Assembly: GCA_003116975.1 (NCBI GenBank)
Contig: BGKB01000008.1
Coordinates: 310,001 to 374,000, forward strand
Reading direction: 5' to 3'
Length of the DNA: 64,000 nt
DNA from: Aurantiochytrium sp. KH105
Taxonomy: Eukaryota; Sar; Bigyra; Thraustochytrida; Thraustochytriidae
The position numbers were made by a program, and so were the translations under genes. Position 1 is the first letter of the stretch. Each line of letters opens with the position of its first letter. Of the stretch, positions 34,092 to 42,204 are shown piece by piece. The notes below the pieces were generated by a model. The model did not search any database and was not told the DNA's origin. It saw nothing but the letters and a program-made list of their open reading frames with translations.

Positions 34092-34262
34092 CTTGCGCGT
34101 TAATGTAATGAACATGGCGCGCTCTCTGTTGCTGCTATCATTTTTCCTATTTTCTCTTTCTTTTGATCCGCTTTGTTGCCTTCTCTCGTGCGCGCGCTCT
34201 TGTATCGGGTCTCATGATAAGTCTACTAGATTAGATTCTTATGTGAACGACGATTGAAGCGT

Positions 34263-35324
34263 CTATTTGGTAAGCGTGTACTTTTCCTCGTTATCGAGTT
34301 TGTTGGTCACAAGCGAATCATACGTGTCGTCGACCATCTGCTGAAGGCCAATGTACTTGATGCCAAGTCCGCCCTCCGAGGTTGGCTTGGTGGACCGTTC
34401 CGTATTCATCAAGGTCTTGTGAGGAGGCGGCGCACCAGCCACGGGAGGGGGAATCTCAGGATCAACTTCGGAAGGAAGTTCGGCTTTGCGGTCGTCAGAA
34501 ACCTTGGACGAAGCGCGAAGCGCCTCGACGACCTCGGCGACCATGGGCGTGCAGGCAACGAGTAGGTTGCGCTTGCCCCAACCAGCCCAGTCGAGGTCCA
34601 TCTTGGCAGCGACGACATGGGCATGGGCAACATCGCGCACATCGACCAGCGCAGAGCTCTGTTGTTTGATCGAAGGGGTGCCGAAATACTTGAAGAGGTT
34701 GTACATGCTCGTGTGCAGCCTTGGGTTGTCCTGACCCGGGAGAATGGGCCCGTAAATCATTGTTGGGTTCATGACACTGAGCTTGAAGGGACAGCCGTCC
34801 TTGGAGGCGATTTCCCAGGCATGGCGCTCGGCGAGAACTTTCGAGAGGCAGTAATAGTTTTTCTTTTCCTCGAGAAGATCGGCGGGCGACCAGTCGTCCT
34901 CGGTGAAGTGCGAGTCCGCCGGCTTCGCGCCGTACAGCATGTACACGGCGGCGGTGGAGGAGGTCAGCACGACCTTTTGCACGCCCGCGGCAACGCAGGC
35001 CTCGAGCACGGTCTTAGTGCCTTGCAGCGCGGGCTCGACGAGCTTTTCGCGGCCGGAGTCATCAAAGTTCATGAAGAAGGGCGAGGCGGTGTGGATGACC
35101 ACGCTGCACCCTTTGATCGCCTCATCAAAGGACCCCTCCTTCATCAGGTCGCAGCCCGCGAACAGCTTGAGGCGATCCTCCGCGCCGTCGAGCTTGCGCA
35201 GAAACCCTCCGCTGGCCTCGGACCGCGTCGTGCCGTGCACCGTGAACCCCGCATCCAGCGCCTCCTTGACGACCCACGACCCGAGGAAGCCCGTGGCGCC
35301 CGTCACGCACACCGTCGTCGCCAT
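34263..35324 (-). CDS. Extended SDR, dihydroflavonol-4-reductase/cinnamoyl-CoA-reductase-like
   Basis: This is an NAD(P)-dependent oxidoreductase-type protein of 353 residues. The nucleotide-binding motif TGATGFLG lies at 8-15, followed by GTTRSE, the sugar/acyl-side strand VVIHTASPF, catalytic Ser in VVLTSSTAAVY (near 122), and Y158-x3-K162 in YYCLSK. NPTMIYGP and ALVDVRDVAHAHV are typical of the DFR/CCR branch of extended SDRs. The substrate is not predictable in a protist. The C-terminal 70 residues include a proline-rich linker (EIPPPVAGAPPP). The start at 35324 is the first ATG and puts the Rossmann motif at the very N-terminus. Confidence 0.9.
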   Translation of the reverse strand: MATTVCVTGATGFLGSWVVKEALDAGFTVHGTTRSEASGGFLRKLDGAEDRLKLFAGCDLMKEGSFDEAIKGCSVVIHTASPFFMNFDDSGREKLVEPALQGTKTVLEACVAAGVQKVVLTSSTAAVYMLYGAKPADSHFTEDDWSPADLLEEKKNYYCLSKVLAERHAWEIASKDGCPFKLSVMNPTMIYGPILPGQDNPRLHTSMYNLFKYFGTPSIKQQSSALVDVRDVAHAHVVAAKMDLDWAGWGKRNLLVACTPMVAEVVEALRASSKVSDDRKAELPSEVDPEIPPPVAGAPPPHKTLMNTERSTKPTSEGGLGIKYIGLQQMVDDTYDSLVTNKLDNEEKYTLTK

Positions 35325-35352
35325 CGCGCCCGCCCGCACGCCCGCCCGCCCG

Positions 35353-35396
35353 CTCGCTCGCTCCTGCAGAAGGTCTCGCTCGCTCCTGCAGAAGGT
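35353..35396. repeat. Two tandem 22-base units
   Basis: The 22-base unit (core CTCCTGCAGAAGG) is perfectly duplicated about 30 bases upstream of the SDR gene start. Confidence 0.85.
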
Positions 35397-36160
35397 CTCG
35401 CTCGAACTGAACGGGGTCTGCCGCAGTCCGTCCAGCAGCTGCAGCTCGCCTCGGATCTTCTCCGCGCCGACCTCACCGCCCGGGAATGCTCGCCCAGGCT
35501 GCCTCCAAGAAGCCCACTCGCGGCCGCGCTCTCGCCCGCGTTCTCGCAGTCCAGCTCAGGCAGCCAGGCAGGAGAAGTCGACGGGGAACAGGTTGAAGGT
35601 ATGCGGCTGCAGCTGCAGCGTGCGCGTGCAAGGCGCGCAAGATACATCTCATCTCCCGCCCGCCCGTTCGTTCCGCTCGCGCGGAGCGGAAGCCGCGCCG
35701 CGCAGGCGCAGGCGACGCCGAGCGAGCGAAGGCGGGGCCGGCGGCGAGGAGGCGGAGGCCGAGGAGGAGGGCGCGAAGAGTGACGAGGTGCGGGCCGGAT
35801 GTGATGGGGGGCCAGCGCGTGCAGCCAGGAGACGGGGCGGAGAAGAGATGACGGCGCGCCGGGCTGGTTTACGAGAGGGATACAGTGAGGATCGAGGGCG
35901 AGGTCGGGCGTGGCGGCGGCGGCCATGGTGGTTGTGGACGGGGAAACGTTCTGGAGCGAGAGACCGTGTGGAGAGGGATGCAGCCTCCGTCGCTGCCTGG
36001 GTATACTTCTGTGCAAGCGGAGCGATACGATGTAGGCGGCGCGATGCTGTTGGGGAGGGTCGAGAGGCACGGCGAGGAGATGCATGTGCGGAGATGATAA
36101 CGGAGGATCTTACGAGGCAGAGTCGTCGCGCCCATGACGACAAGTCGCCACCTCGATTTG

Positions 36161-36293
36161 GCCCTCGCACAGTCCATCTTGGCAGCGAGCGAAATCGTGC
36201 CACATCACACAGTCCATCGTGGCAGCGGATATCGCGTCACATCGCACCGTCCCTCTCGACAGCGAAATCATGTCACACCGCACACTTCATGGA
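36161..36293. repeat. Degenerate tandem repeat of 36-40 bases, about 3.5 units
   Basis: Successive units share CACAGTCCATC, then GGCAGCG, then an ATCGTG-like end, with more divergence toward the right. Units begin at about 36161, 36201, 36238 and 36274. Confidence 0.65.
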
Positions 36294-36387
36294 CGTCCTC
36301 AAGAGCCTCTCGCAGCTCCGCTGCGCCTCCTTGCTCGATGTCGCCGCCCTTCCCAGGCCAGGCCTCTCCGCCGTCGTGGCTCTGCTC

Positions 36388-36401
36388 CTGCTGCTGCTGC
36401 A

Positions 36402-36434
<33 letters not shown>
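36388..36434. repeat. CTG trinucleotide run
   Basis: About 15 CTG triplets interrupted once by CAG lie 400 bases upstream of the next gene start. A plus-strand frame from ATG 36291 reads them as poly-Leu. Confidence 0.9.
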
Positions 36435-36437
<3 letters not shown>

Positions 36438-36834
36438 TCACCCGCTGTACACAGGGCCGCCCTGGCGGCACAAATGTGCCCGCCAATGTGCCCTCCGCGC
36501 GTGCCGCTCGCACGCCGCCTCGATCTGGCCGTCTGCTGCAGAGCGCCAACCCGAACTCGCGCGACGCCGACACGACCCGAACTCGCGCGACGCCGACTCG
36601 GACGCGCGCGACGCGACGAGACGCGAGGCGACGCGACGCGCGTGGCGCGACGCGACGCGCGGCGAGGCGACGCGCGGAAGCCGGGCCCCGCGCGGCCGCC
36701 GAGGCAGGCGCGCGGCAGAGCAGGCGCGTCCCACCGCCGAGCCTAACTGGCGCGAGAGCGCGGCGAGCTCGTAAAACCGCCGGCAGAGCGCGAGCTTGAG
36801 CGCGAGGTGGAGCGCGAGGTGGAGCGGCGGGAGG

Positions 36835-37602
36835 ATGTCGCTCGTGGAGCAGGCGATGGCCAAGGCGAGGCAGGCGGCCGAGGCGAAGAAGAGCGCGAAG
36901 AAACCCAAGACCGGCGGAAACCTGCGCGGCGCGACGAGCAGCAGCGGCGCCGCCGCCGCCAAGAGCGACGAGGAGAGCGGCACGACCTTGTCGCTCGTGG
37001 ACCAGGCGATGCTCAAAGCCAAGAGCCCGGCGGGCAAAGCCAAGCCGGTGAAAAGCAGCGATGACAGCGGCAGCGCGACGACAGCGCCCAAGACCAAGTC
37101 CAAGAGCGAGACGAGAGCTCGGACCCCCAAGGCTCCGGCAGCGGGGTCGCGGGGTCGCGCGACCAGGACGCCTCGCACAGCGCCCAAGCGAGAGCGCAGC
37201 AAGAGCCGGACGCGCGTAGGCCGCCCTGACCCCGATGCTGAGGAAGAAGTGGTAGAGGAGGAGGTGGAGGAGGAGGAGAAGGATGAAGCCCCTCTCGCCA
37301 CCGAGCCTGCAGAGGTGCCATATGTTTCGGATGTGGACAGCGAAGAAGACGATGATGTCATGGATGCGGAAACCGATAGCGGCGCGGAAGAGATCGCTAG
37401 CGTCGAGGCCGACAAGCTCGAGGCGGTCGCCGATGAAATCGCAGCGACGGCCCCGGCGAAAAGCTTCACCGCCGTGGAGGCTATCATCTTGGTGCTTCTT
37501 GTCATTACAATTCTTCTGTATGTCCTTGGAGATCCACGACAAAAGTTTTTTCCGAGTCTGGAGGCACCGGCTCCGGAGCTCATCACCAACGGGTCCAAAT
37601 AA
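36835..37602 (+). CDS. C-terminally membrane-anchored charged protein with duplicated motif
   Basis: The protein has 255 residues and no recognised family. A motif SLVEQAMAKA at residues 2-11 recurs as SLVDQAMLKAK near 62. Basic, Ala/Ser/Lys-rich sequence with RS-type elements (RERSKSRTRV) runs to about 130, then a strongly acidic block (EEEVVEEEVEEEEKDE). One hydrophobic segment near 224-240 (AIILVLLVITILLYVL) leaves a short tail of about 20 residues, as in proteins with a C-terminal anchor. An ER or nuclear-envelope location is a guess. The start at 36835 is the first ATG after a leader of GAGC-type repeats. Confidence 0.7.
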   Translation: MSLVEQAMAKARQAAEAKKSAKKPKTGGNLRGATSSSGAAAAKSDEESGTTLSLVDQAMLKAKSPAGKAKPVKSSDDSGSATTAPKTKSKSETRARTPKAPAAGSRGRATRTPRTAPKRERSKSRTRVGRPDPDAEEEVVEEEVEEEEKDEAPLATEPAEVPYVSDVDSEEDDDVMDAETDSGAEEIASVEADKLEAVADEIAATAPAKSFTAVEAIILVLLVITILLYVLGDPRQKFFPSLEAPAPELITNGSK

Positions 37603-38231
37603 GTTTGCGTCGCTGCTAAGTGAGTGAATGAGTGAGTCAGTGAGTCAGTGGGTGAGTGAGTCAGTGAGTCAGTGTGTCCGTCTGCTGGCCTGTCTGGCTC
37701 GCGCAGGTGACGTGCCGCGTGGATCGCCAACATTGAGGCAACATCAACCTGCATCAAGTCTGAATTCTCGGAGACAATAAACGAATGCGATAATTTTTTC
37801 TTCTTTTTTGCGAATTGAATTCAGGGCGACCTCCCAAGCAGACGAAACGAGACGAGTCGAGAGCTATTCTGGACCGGGCCTAGCGCCGTCCATCCATCCC
37901 TCCCTCCATCCCTCTATCCATACACCCATGAACCACCACCCGCCCACATGGGTGCTTGGGTCGACAACGCCACGGACGCTTCCATGCCCAAACCAAATTC
38001 ATCTTCTTTGACGCATAATAGCATCCCGTGAACGAGGCGTCCCCGGAAAGGAAGGAGATTTCCGATCCTCAATCGCTAATTACTGTTCTGTATTTGTGTG
38101 TCAAAGACAGTACGAAAGTCAGAGACGACACGAATCCTGTGCCCTTGGGGCCGCTTTTCCTTTCTTTCTTTCTCTTTTCTTTTTTCCCTCTTTCTTTTTG
38201 AGCTGCTGCTGCGCGTACTGCAGCTGCGTTC
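37603..38231. other. Convergent intergenic region
   Basis: TGAG/TCAG repeats at 37619-37678 follow directly after the stop codon of the upstream gene. CCAT-type repeats lie near 37891-37925 and a T/C-rich tract at about 38155-38200. No gene is supported. Confidence 0.5.
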
Positions 38232-39131
38232 TTAGGCGCGGCAGTTGTTAAGGTCAACAACGAAAATGTCGGAAGCTCCGAGCGCCTGGAGGTCGTCCAT
38301 GATGTTGTTGACGTCGCTGGTCGCAACCATGGCTCCAACGGAGAGCCAGTTGTCATCGGCGAGGGGCGTAAGAGTAGGCTTCTTCTTGCCTGGGGTGATG
38401 GTCATGGCCTGCTCGAGCTTCTCCTTGGCAACATTGTAATAGATCATCTTGTGCTTGCGCGCGAGGAGGTAGCCCTCGATGCGCTTGCGCAGGGTCTCGA
38501 TGATCTGCTCGTGCGTCGAGTGCGGGTTGGCAATGACCACGGTCTCGGTGCGCATGATGGTGGACACAATCTCGAGACCAGCAGCGCGCATGGTGGTTCC
38601 GGTCTCCACGAGATCGACGACGGCGTCGGCCAGCCCAAGCCCACAAGCCGCCTCAACGGATCCCGAAATGGACCTGACCTTTGTGTCCTTCTCACCATCG
38701 CTGCCGTCCGCGAGCGACGCAAAGTACTGCTTGGTCAGGTTCGGGAACGAGGTCGCGATGCGCTTGCCGACAATCATCTTGGGGTCGGTGATGTTGTCCT
38801 TGATCGGGGCCTGGAGGGCCAGTTGACACTTGCCAAAGCCGGTGTGAATAAGCTCCTTGACTTCGACGTCGGCCTCGGCGACCATGTCTTGGCCCGTGAG
38901 CCCAATGTCAACGTTGCCCTCACCGACGAATTGCGCAATGTCCTTGGCCGGCAAGAAGACAATTTTGATCGGCATCGACGGGCAGATCGCGATGTCCTGG
39001 CGCGGCGCGCGCTTGTACTCGAGGCCAATCCCGGCCAGCAGCTGGTTGCACTTCTCGTACAGCCTGCCCTTCTTGGGCACCGCCAGCAGGCACAGCTCTG
39101 CGCCGTCGTCCGAGAGGGCTGCTTCCGCCAT
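38232..39131 (-). CDS. HIS1: ATP phosphoribosyltransferase (histidine biosynthesis, first step)
   Basis: This enzyme condenses ATP with phosphoribosyl pyrophosphate to open the histidine pathway. The 299-residue length and C-terminal domain mark the long, feedback-regulated HisG form. Seen motifs: LLAVPKKGRLYEKC at the N-terminus, the ARxxDIP-like RQDIAICP, GEGNVDIGLTGQDMV, KRIATSFPNLTKQYF, the PRPP-binding SGSVEAACGLGLADAVVDLVETGTTMRAAGLE, and a C-terminal regulatory segment (LEQAMTITPGKKKPTLTPL, VGAMVATSDVNNIMDDLQALGA). The start at 39131 is the ATG next to the conserved N-terminus; the frame stays open upstream through pentamer repeats without family similarity. Confidence 0.95.
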   Translation of the reverse strand: MAEAALSDDGAELCLLAVPKKGRLYEKCNQLLAGIGLEYKRAPRQDIAICPSMPIKIVFLPAKDIAQFVGEGNVDIGLTGQDMVAEADVEVKELIHTGFGKCQLALQAPIKDNITDPKMIVGKRIATSFPNLTKQYFASLADGSDGEKDTKVRSISGSVEAACGLGLADAVVDLVETGTTMRAAGLEIVSTIMRTETVVIANPHSTHEQIIETLRKRIEGYLLARKHKMIYYNVAKEKLEQAMTITPGKKKPTLTPLADDNWLSVGAMVATSDVNNIMDDLQALGASDIFVVDLNNCRA

Positions 39132-39163
39132 CTTGCTCTCGCTCCTGCTCCGCTTCTGCTCTC

Positions 39164-39212
39164 CCGCTCCGCTCCGCTCCGCACTGCTCTGCTCTGCTCT
39201 GCCTCTCTGCTC
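39164..39212. repeat. CTCCG then CTCTG pentamer repeats upstream of HIS1
   Basis: About four CTCCG units pass into three CTCTG units, starting some 30 bases upstream of the HIS1 start codon (on the template side of the minus-strand gene). Confidence 0.75.
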
Positions 39213-39379
39213 TACTTCTCTGCTGCTGCTCCCGGTCCTCCGCGCCAGGAAATCCTCTTCACGACGGTCTGCCGGCGGCTCCTGGCGCCAGAAGTTGCCG
39301 CTGCCGCATCTCCTGCACCCCGCGCAGTGCGCAGTGCGCGCAACATTCCATTCGCCCTGCCTCCTAGTCACCCATTCGC

Positions 39380-39576
39380 CCATTCATTCATTCATTCATT
39401 CATTCATTCATTCATTCATTCATTCATTCATTCATTCATTCATTCATTCATTCATTCATTCATTCATTCATTCATTCATTCATTCATTCATTCATTCATT
39501 CATTCATTCATTCATTCATTCATTCATTCATTCATTCATTCATTCATTCATTCATTCATTCATTCATTCATTCATT
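39380..39576. repeat. CATT tetranucleotide microsatellite, about 49 units
   Basis: This is a near-perfect array of about 197 bases, roughly 250 bases upstream of the HIS1 start. Having no stops in any plus-strand frame, it produces long Phe-Ile-His-Ser frames that are not genes. Confidence 0.97.
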
Positions 39577-39738
39577 TTCTTTTTTCCGTCTGAGGCACCA
39601 CACGCCGCCGCGCGGTCGCGTCGCCGCGCGGCTTGGGCCCCTTCTTAGGCCGGGCACGGAGGCGAGCCTGCGGGCGCTTCATAAGTGCTCGCGGACGGGT
39701 GAGGCCCAGCACGTGGTGAACAGCCGCCGCGATCTGCT

Positions 39739-39810
39739 GCTTCTCTAACTCAGTGGTAGAGTGCAACCCTGACACGGTTGAAGCCGCGAGTTCGATCCTC
39801 GCGAGGAGTA
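39739..39810 (+). tRNA. tRNA-Val (GAC), copy 3
   Basis: The sequence is identical to copies 1 and 2. It is followed by CGCAAAATC and a T run; copy 5 shares this 3' flank almost exactly. Confidence 0.9.
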
Positions 39811-39907
39811 CGCAAAATCTTTTTTTGGCAATTTTTTTTTTTTTGGTGAGTGTCCACAACGACTGGATTTTGTGGACGCGAGAGAGCGAGTAGAGCAGTA
39901 GCAGACA

Positions 39908-39979
39908 GCTTCTCTAACTCAGTGGCAGAGTGCAACCCTGACACGGTTGAAGCCGCGAGTTCGATCCTCGCGAGGAGTA
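39908..39979 (+). tRNA. tRNA-Val (GAC), copy 4
   Basis: It differs from copy 1 only by C instead of T in the D loop (AGTGGCA). The cloverleaf and GAC anticodon are unchanged. TTTTCTTTTT follows within 10 bases. Confidence 0.9.
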
Positions 39980-40138
39980 CAAGAGTTTTCTTTTTGTCGT
40001 CGTCGCAGTCAAAGTCGCGATGTGCGATGCTGTAAATGATGGATGGTGGGAAACCAACAATTTTTTTTTTTTTCATGCTGGAGAGCGTGGGCGGCCTGAG
40101 GATTGTCTAGTCGCACAGCATGATTGCGAACACGAAGA

Positions 40139-40210
40139 GCTTCTCTAACTCAGTGGCAGAGTGCAACCCTGACACGGTTGAAGCCGCGAGTTCGATCCTC
40201 GCGAGGAGTA
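40139..40210 (+). tRNA. tRNA-Val (GAC), copy 5
   Basis: It carries the same D-loop C as copy 4 but shares its 3' flank with copy 3. A run of ten T follows. Confidence 0.9.
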
Positions 40211-40692
40211 CGCAAAATCATTTTTTTTTTGCCACTTTTTTTTCCTTATTCCAAGACTAGCCCAGCTGCCTGCCACCAGAGGGTGTCAGCTGCTCGAGAG
40301 TCTAGTGGACCGTATCTGTATGCTCCGTTTTACATCGCATGCCGTCACGATTCTTTTTTCACATTAGTTTGTCAACGCAAACAGTCAATTGTAAGAGCAT
40401 CGTCTTGATGACCTGAAATCTTGACAAAGCGACGAATTGGAGCCGAGATCACCTGCGCCGCCAATGCAGCTCTTCTTACATTGCAGAACATCTGACGAAG
40501 CCAGTACATTCTCTCGGAGCACAAGGAAAACCTACTCTCATCAACTTCGTGTTCAATCTTCGCGCGCTCTTGGACGGTGCCTTCTGCCGGCTTGGCATTG
40601 TGCATTCCGCATTCATCGGCACGTACAGCAATCATGGCGAAAGAAATACGGCGAGGCATCCCAACCTCTCCAGCACAGCATAAGCAGTGCGA
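40211..40692. other. Spacer between tRNA copies 5 and 6
   Basis: T-runs at the left edge terminate copy 5. The remaining sequence has no supported feature. Confidence 0.45.
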
Positions 40693-40764
40693 GCTTCTCT
40701 AACTCAGTGGTAGAGTGCAACCCTGACACGGTTGAAGCCGCGAGTTCGATCCTCGCGAGGAGTA
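40693..40764 (+). tRNA. tRNA-Val (GAC), copy 6
   Basis: The sequence is identical to copies 1-3. A T run of at least ten bases begins two bases after position 73. COMMD4 starts about 250 bases downstream on the same strand. Confidence 0.9.
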
Positions 40765-41020
40765 ATTTTTTTTTTTTGCTGCGGCGGCTAGGCCTAGTTC
40801 ATGCGTCTTGTATTGATTTCCTAGCTATGGACCATGACAATGACAATAACGATGACGATGACGATGAGAGTGTGAAGGAAGGTGACGGACTTTGAGCATG
40901 ACCCCAATGCCTGCGCTTCAAGCATGCACTCCACGGCAAAAACACCATCACCCTGCAAATTTAGTTGGGCTGGTCTATGCTGATCTTTTTTCTCCCGCCG
41001 TGCTTATCAAAAAGCAAACG

Positions 41021-41713
41021 ATGAAATTTCGCGTGTGTGGAGGGCTTGACGCGCCCGACTGGGTGCTTGCTCAGACCTCGCGTGTCGGCGCGCTGGCGGT
41101 GGCGCCAGGTACCCTCACAAAGCTCGCAATATGCGCGGCGCGAAACCTCGAGGCCGCTGGCGCGACAGCCGCGGGCCAAGCATCAACAATAGATACTCCA
41201 GGCGAGACAGCGGCTCTGCAAGACGCCCTGGCCTTCTCCTCCCGGACAGAACTTGAGGCTGCCCTGGGCGTGGTGGAATTCCTTGTAACAAACAGTGTCA
41301 AGTATGAAGTTCGTGGCTCGCGACTTATTAACGAGCTGACCCAACTCGGCCTGAGCAAGGCCGGTGCGGATGAGCTCGAGGCGGTTGTTGATGAACATTG
41401 GGATAGACTATGCAGCGCCGCAAGGCAGTCTATTCTACGCCTTGGTCGGCCCCATCCCGAAACTTCTGCGAATGTGATTGTTCCGGACGAGGCAAATGTG
41501 GTCGACACAGCGGAGACGACGATCGACAACGACGACAAGACGAGCGATCAGGACCAAAAGCTGCCCGCAACGACAAACGGACTCGTTTCAATCAACATGG
41601 TAAACGAAGTACCCATTATGTTTTCTTCGGATCCAGCGAAACTTGCTTTGCTGGTCGAAGAGCTTTCACGTGCTGTGGATATAGCAACCCAGGCACGAGC
41701 TTCTTTATCTTGA
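41021..41713 (+). CDS. COMMD4: COMM domain-containing protein 4
   Basis: The protein has 230 residues. The start MKFRVCGGLDAPDWVLAQ is nearly the same as in animal COMMD4 and fixes the ATG at 41021, although the frame is open upstream. The helical N-terminal domain follows (LTKLAICAARNL, LEAALGVVEFLVTNSVKY, LINELTQLGLSKAGADEL). The COMM domain runs from about 165 (LVSINMVNEVPIMFSSDPAKLALLVEEL) to the end. COMMD proteins assemble into the ten-subunit Commander complex, which recycles endosomal cargo with CCDC22 and CCDC93. An acidic insert (near 150-180) lies between the two halves. Confidence 0.92.
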   Translation: MKFRVCGGLDAPDWVLAQTSRVGALAVAPGTLTKLAICAARNLEAAGATAAGQASTIDTPGETAALQDALAFSSRTELEAALGVVEFLVTNSVKYEVRGSRLINELTQLGLSKAGADELEAVVDEHWDRLCSAARQSILRLGRPHPETSANVIVPDEANVVDTAETTIDNDDKTSDQDQKLPATTNGLVSINMVNEVPIMFSSDPAKLALLVEELSRAVDIATQARASLS

Positions 41714-42204
41714 CTACGCCGGATCATTCGCCACGTCGCATCAAGCGCAGTTCGTCAGCATGTACACGCACAGACGTAAGGCTCTGCGCATTTTCCTTTT
41801 CCAAAACGTAGACTCGTACTTTTGACGTGCCCGTACACGAACAGGGTGCTCACGTGCTCTCGGATGTATATCTCTTTTCTTGTACTTTTTCTTCTTCTTC
41901 TTCAAATGCTCGATCCTTCGTGTTGAAGCTCAGCCATCATCATAATCTCGCCAAGGAATCATTGCCATGGTCTCAAACATTCGGGCAATGCCGTGTACAT
42001 CGTAAGCAGCACTTGCGCAACTACAGAAGGCAGCAGCAAGTGTGCCTGTGGATGGAAAAAAGCACAAAAACACCGGGGAACAAAGGGAACACCTTGTCAC
42101 GAAGGCGAAACGGTCACGCGGAGCAAGGTAAGACAACATTCTCGTGGTCATTCCTTTTTTTTTTTGGAAAAAGGGAGGGAGAGGGGCGACAACAAGTCTC
42201 CAAA
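41714..42204. other. Intergenic region upstream of the channel gene
   Basis: The frame of the channel gene is open back to 41827, so an upstream coding exon is possible. A GTAAGA at about 42131 and short ATG frames (for example at 41967) occur, but no exon structure can be fixed. A T run lies at 42157-42166. Confidence 0.4.

Larger units (their letters stand above)
35325..36834. other. Intergenic region with several repeat types
   Basis: These 1.5 kb separate two divergent genes. They hold a 22-base direct repeat at 35353-35396, degenerate units of 36-40 bases at 36161-36293, a CTG run at 36388-36434 and a block of GCGACGCGA-type repeats at about 36590-36670. A frame from ATG 36291 reads through the CTG run as poly-Leu and ends at 36774; with no other protein-like features I do not call it a gene. 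Confidence 0.5.
39132..39738. other. HIS1 upstream region dominated by short tandem repeats
   Basis: This gap between HIS1 and tRNA copy 3 holds CTCCG and CTCTG pentamers at 39164-39212 and the long CATT array at 39380-39576. No gene is supported; long open frames here are products of the CATT repeat. Confidence 0.6.

Noticed and set aside
34617-36774. Plus-strand frames of 388 and 623 codons antisense to and upstream of the SDR gene
   Set aside because: The SDR gene is certain on the minus strand; these frames are Arg/Ala/Gly-rich reflections and pass through repeats.
36291-36774. Possible membrane protein with a poly-Leu segment
   Set aside because: The hydrophobic stretch is only a CTG run and the remainder is GCGACG-type repeat translated as Arg/Asp/Ala.
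36268-37757. Two long minus-strand frames opposite the charged membrane-anchored protein
   Set aside because: They show repeat-derived composition and no motif, while the plus-strand frame has a coherent layout.
39378-39648. Long frames of repeated Phe-Ile-His-Ser
   Set aside because: They are translations of the CATT microsatellite, which has no stop in any plus-strand frame.
20730-40764. Recurrent minus-strand peptide (LARIELAASTVSGLHS) in several open frames, resembling a protein family
   Set aside because: It is the reverse-strand translation of the repeated tRNA genes and appears wherever a copy lies.
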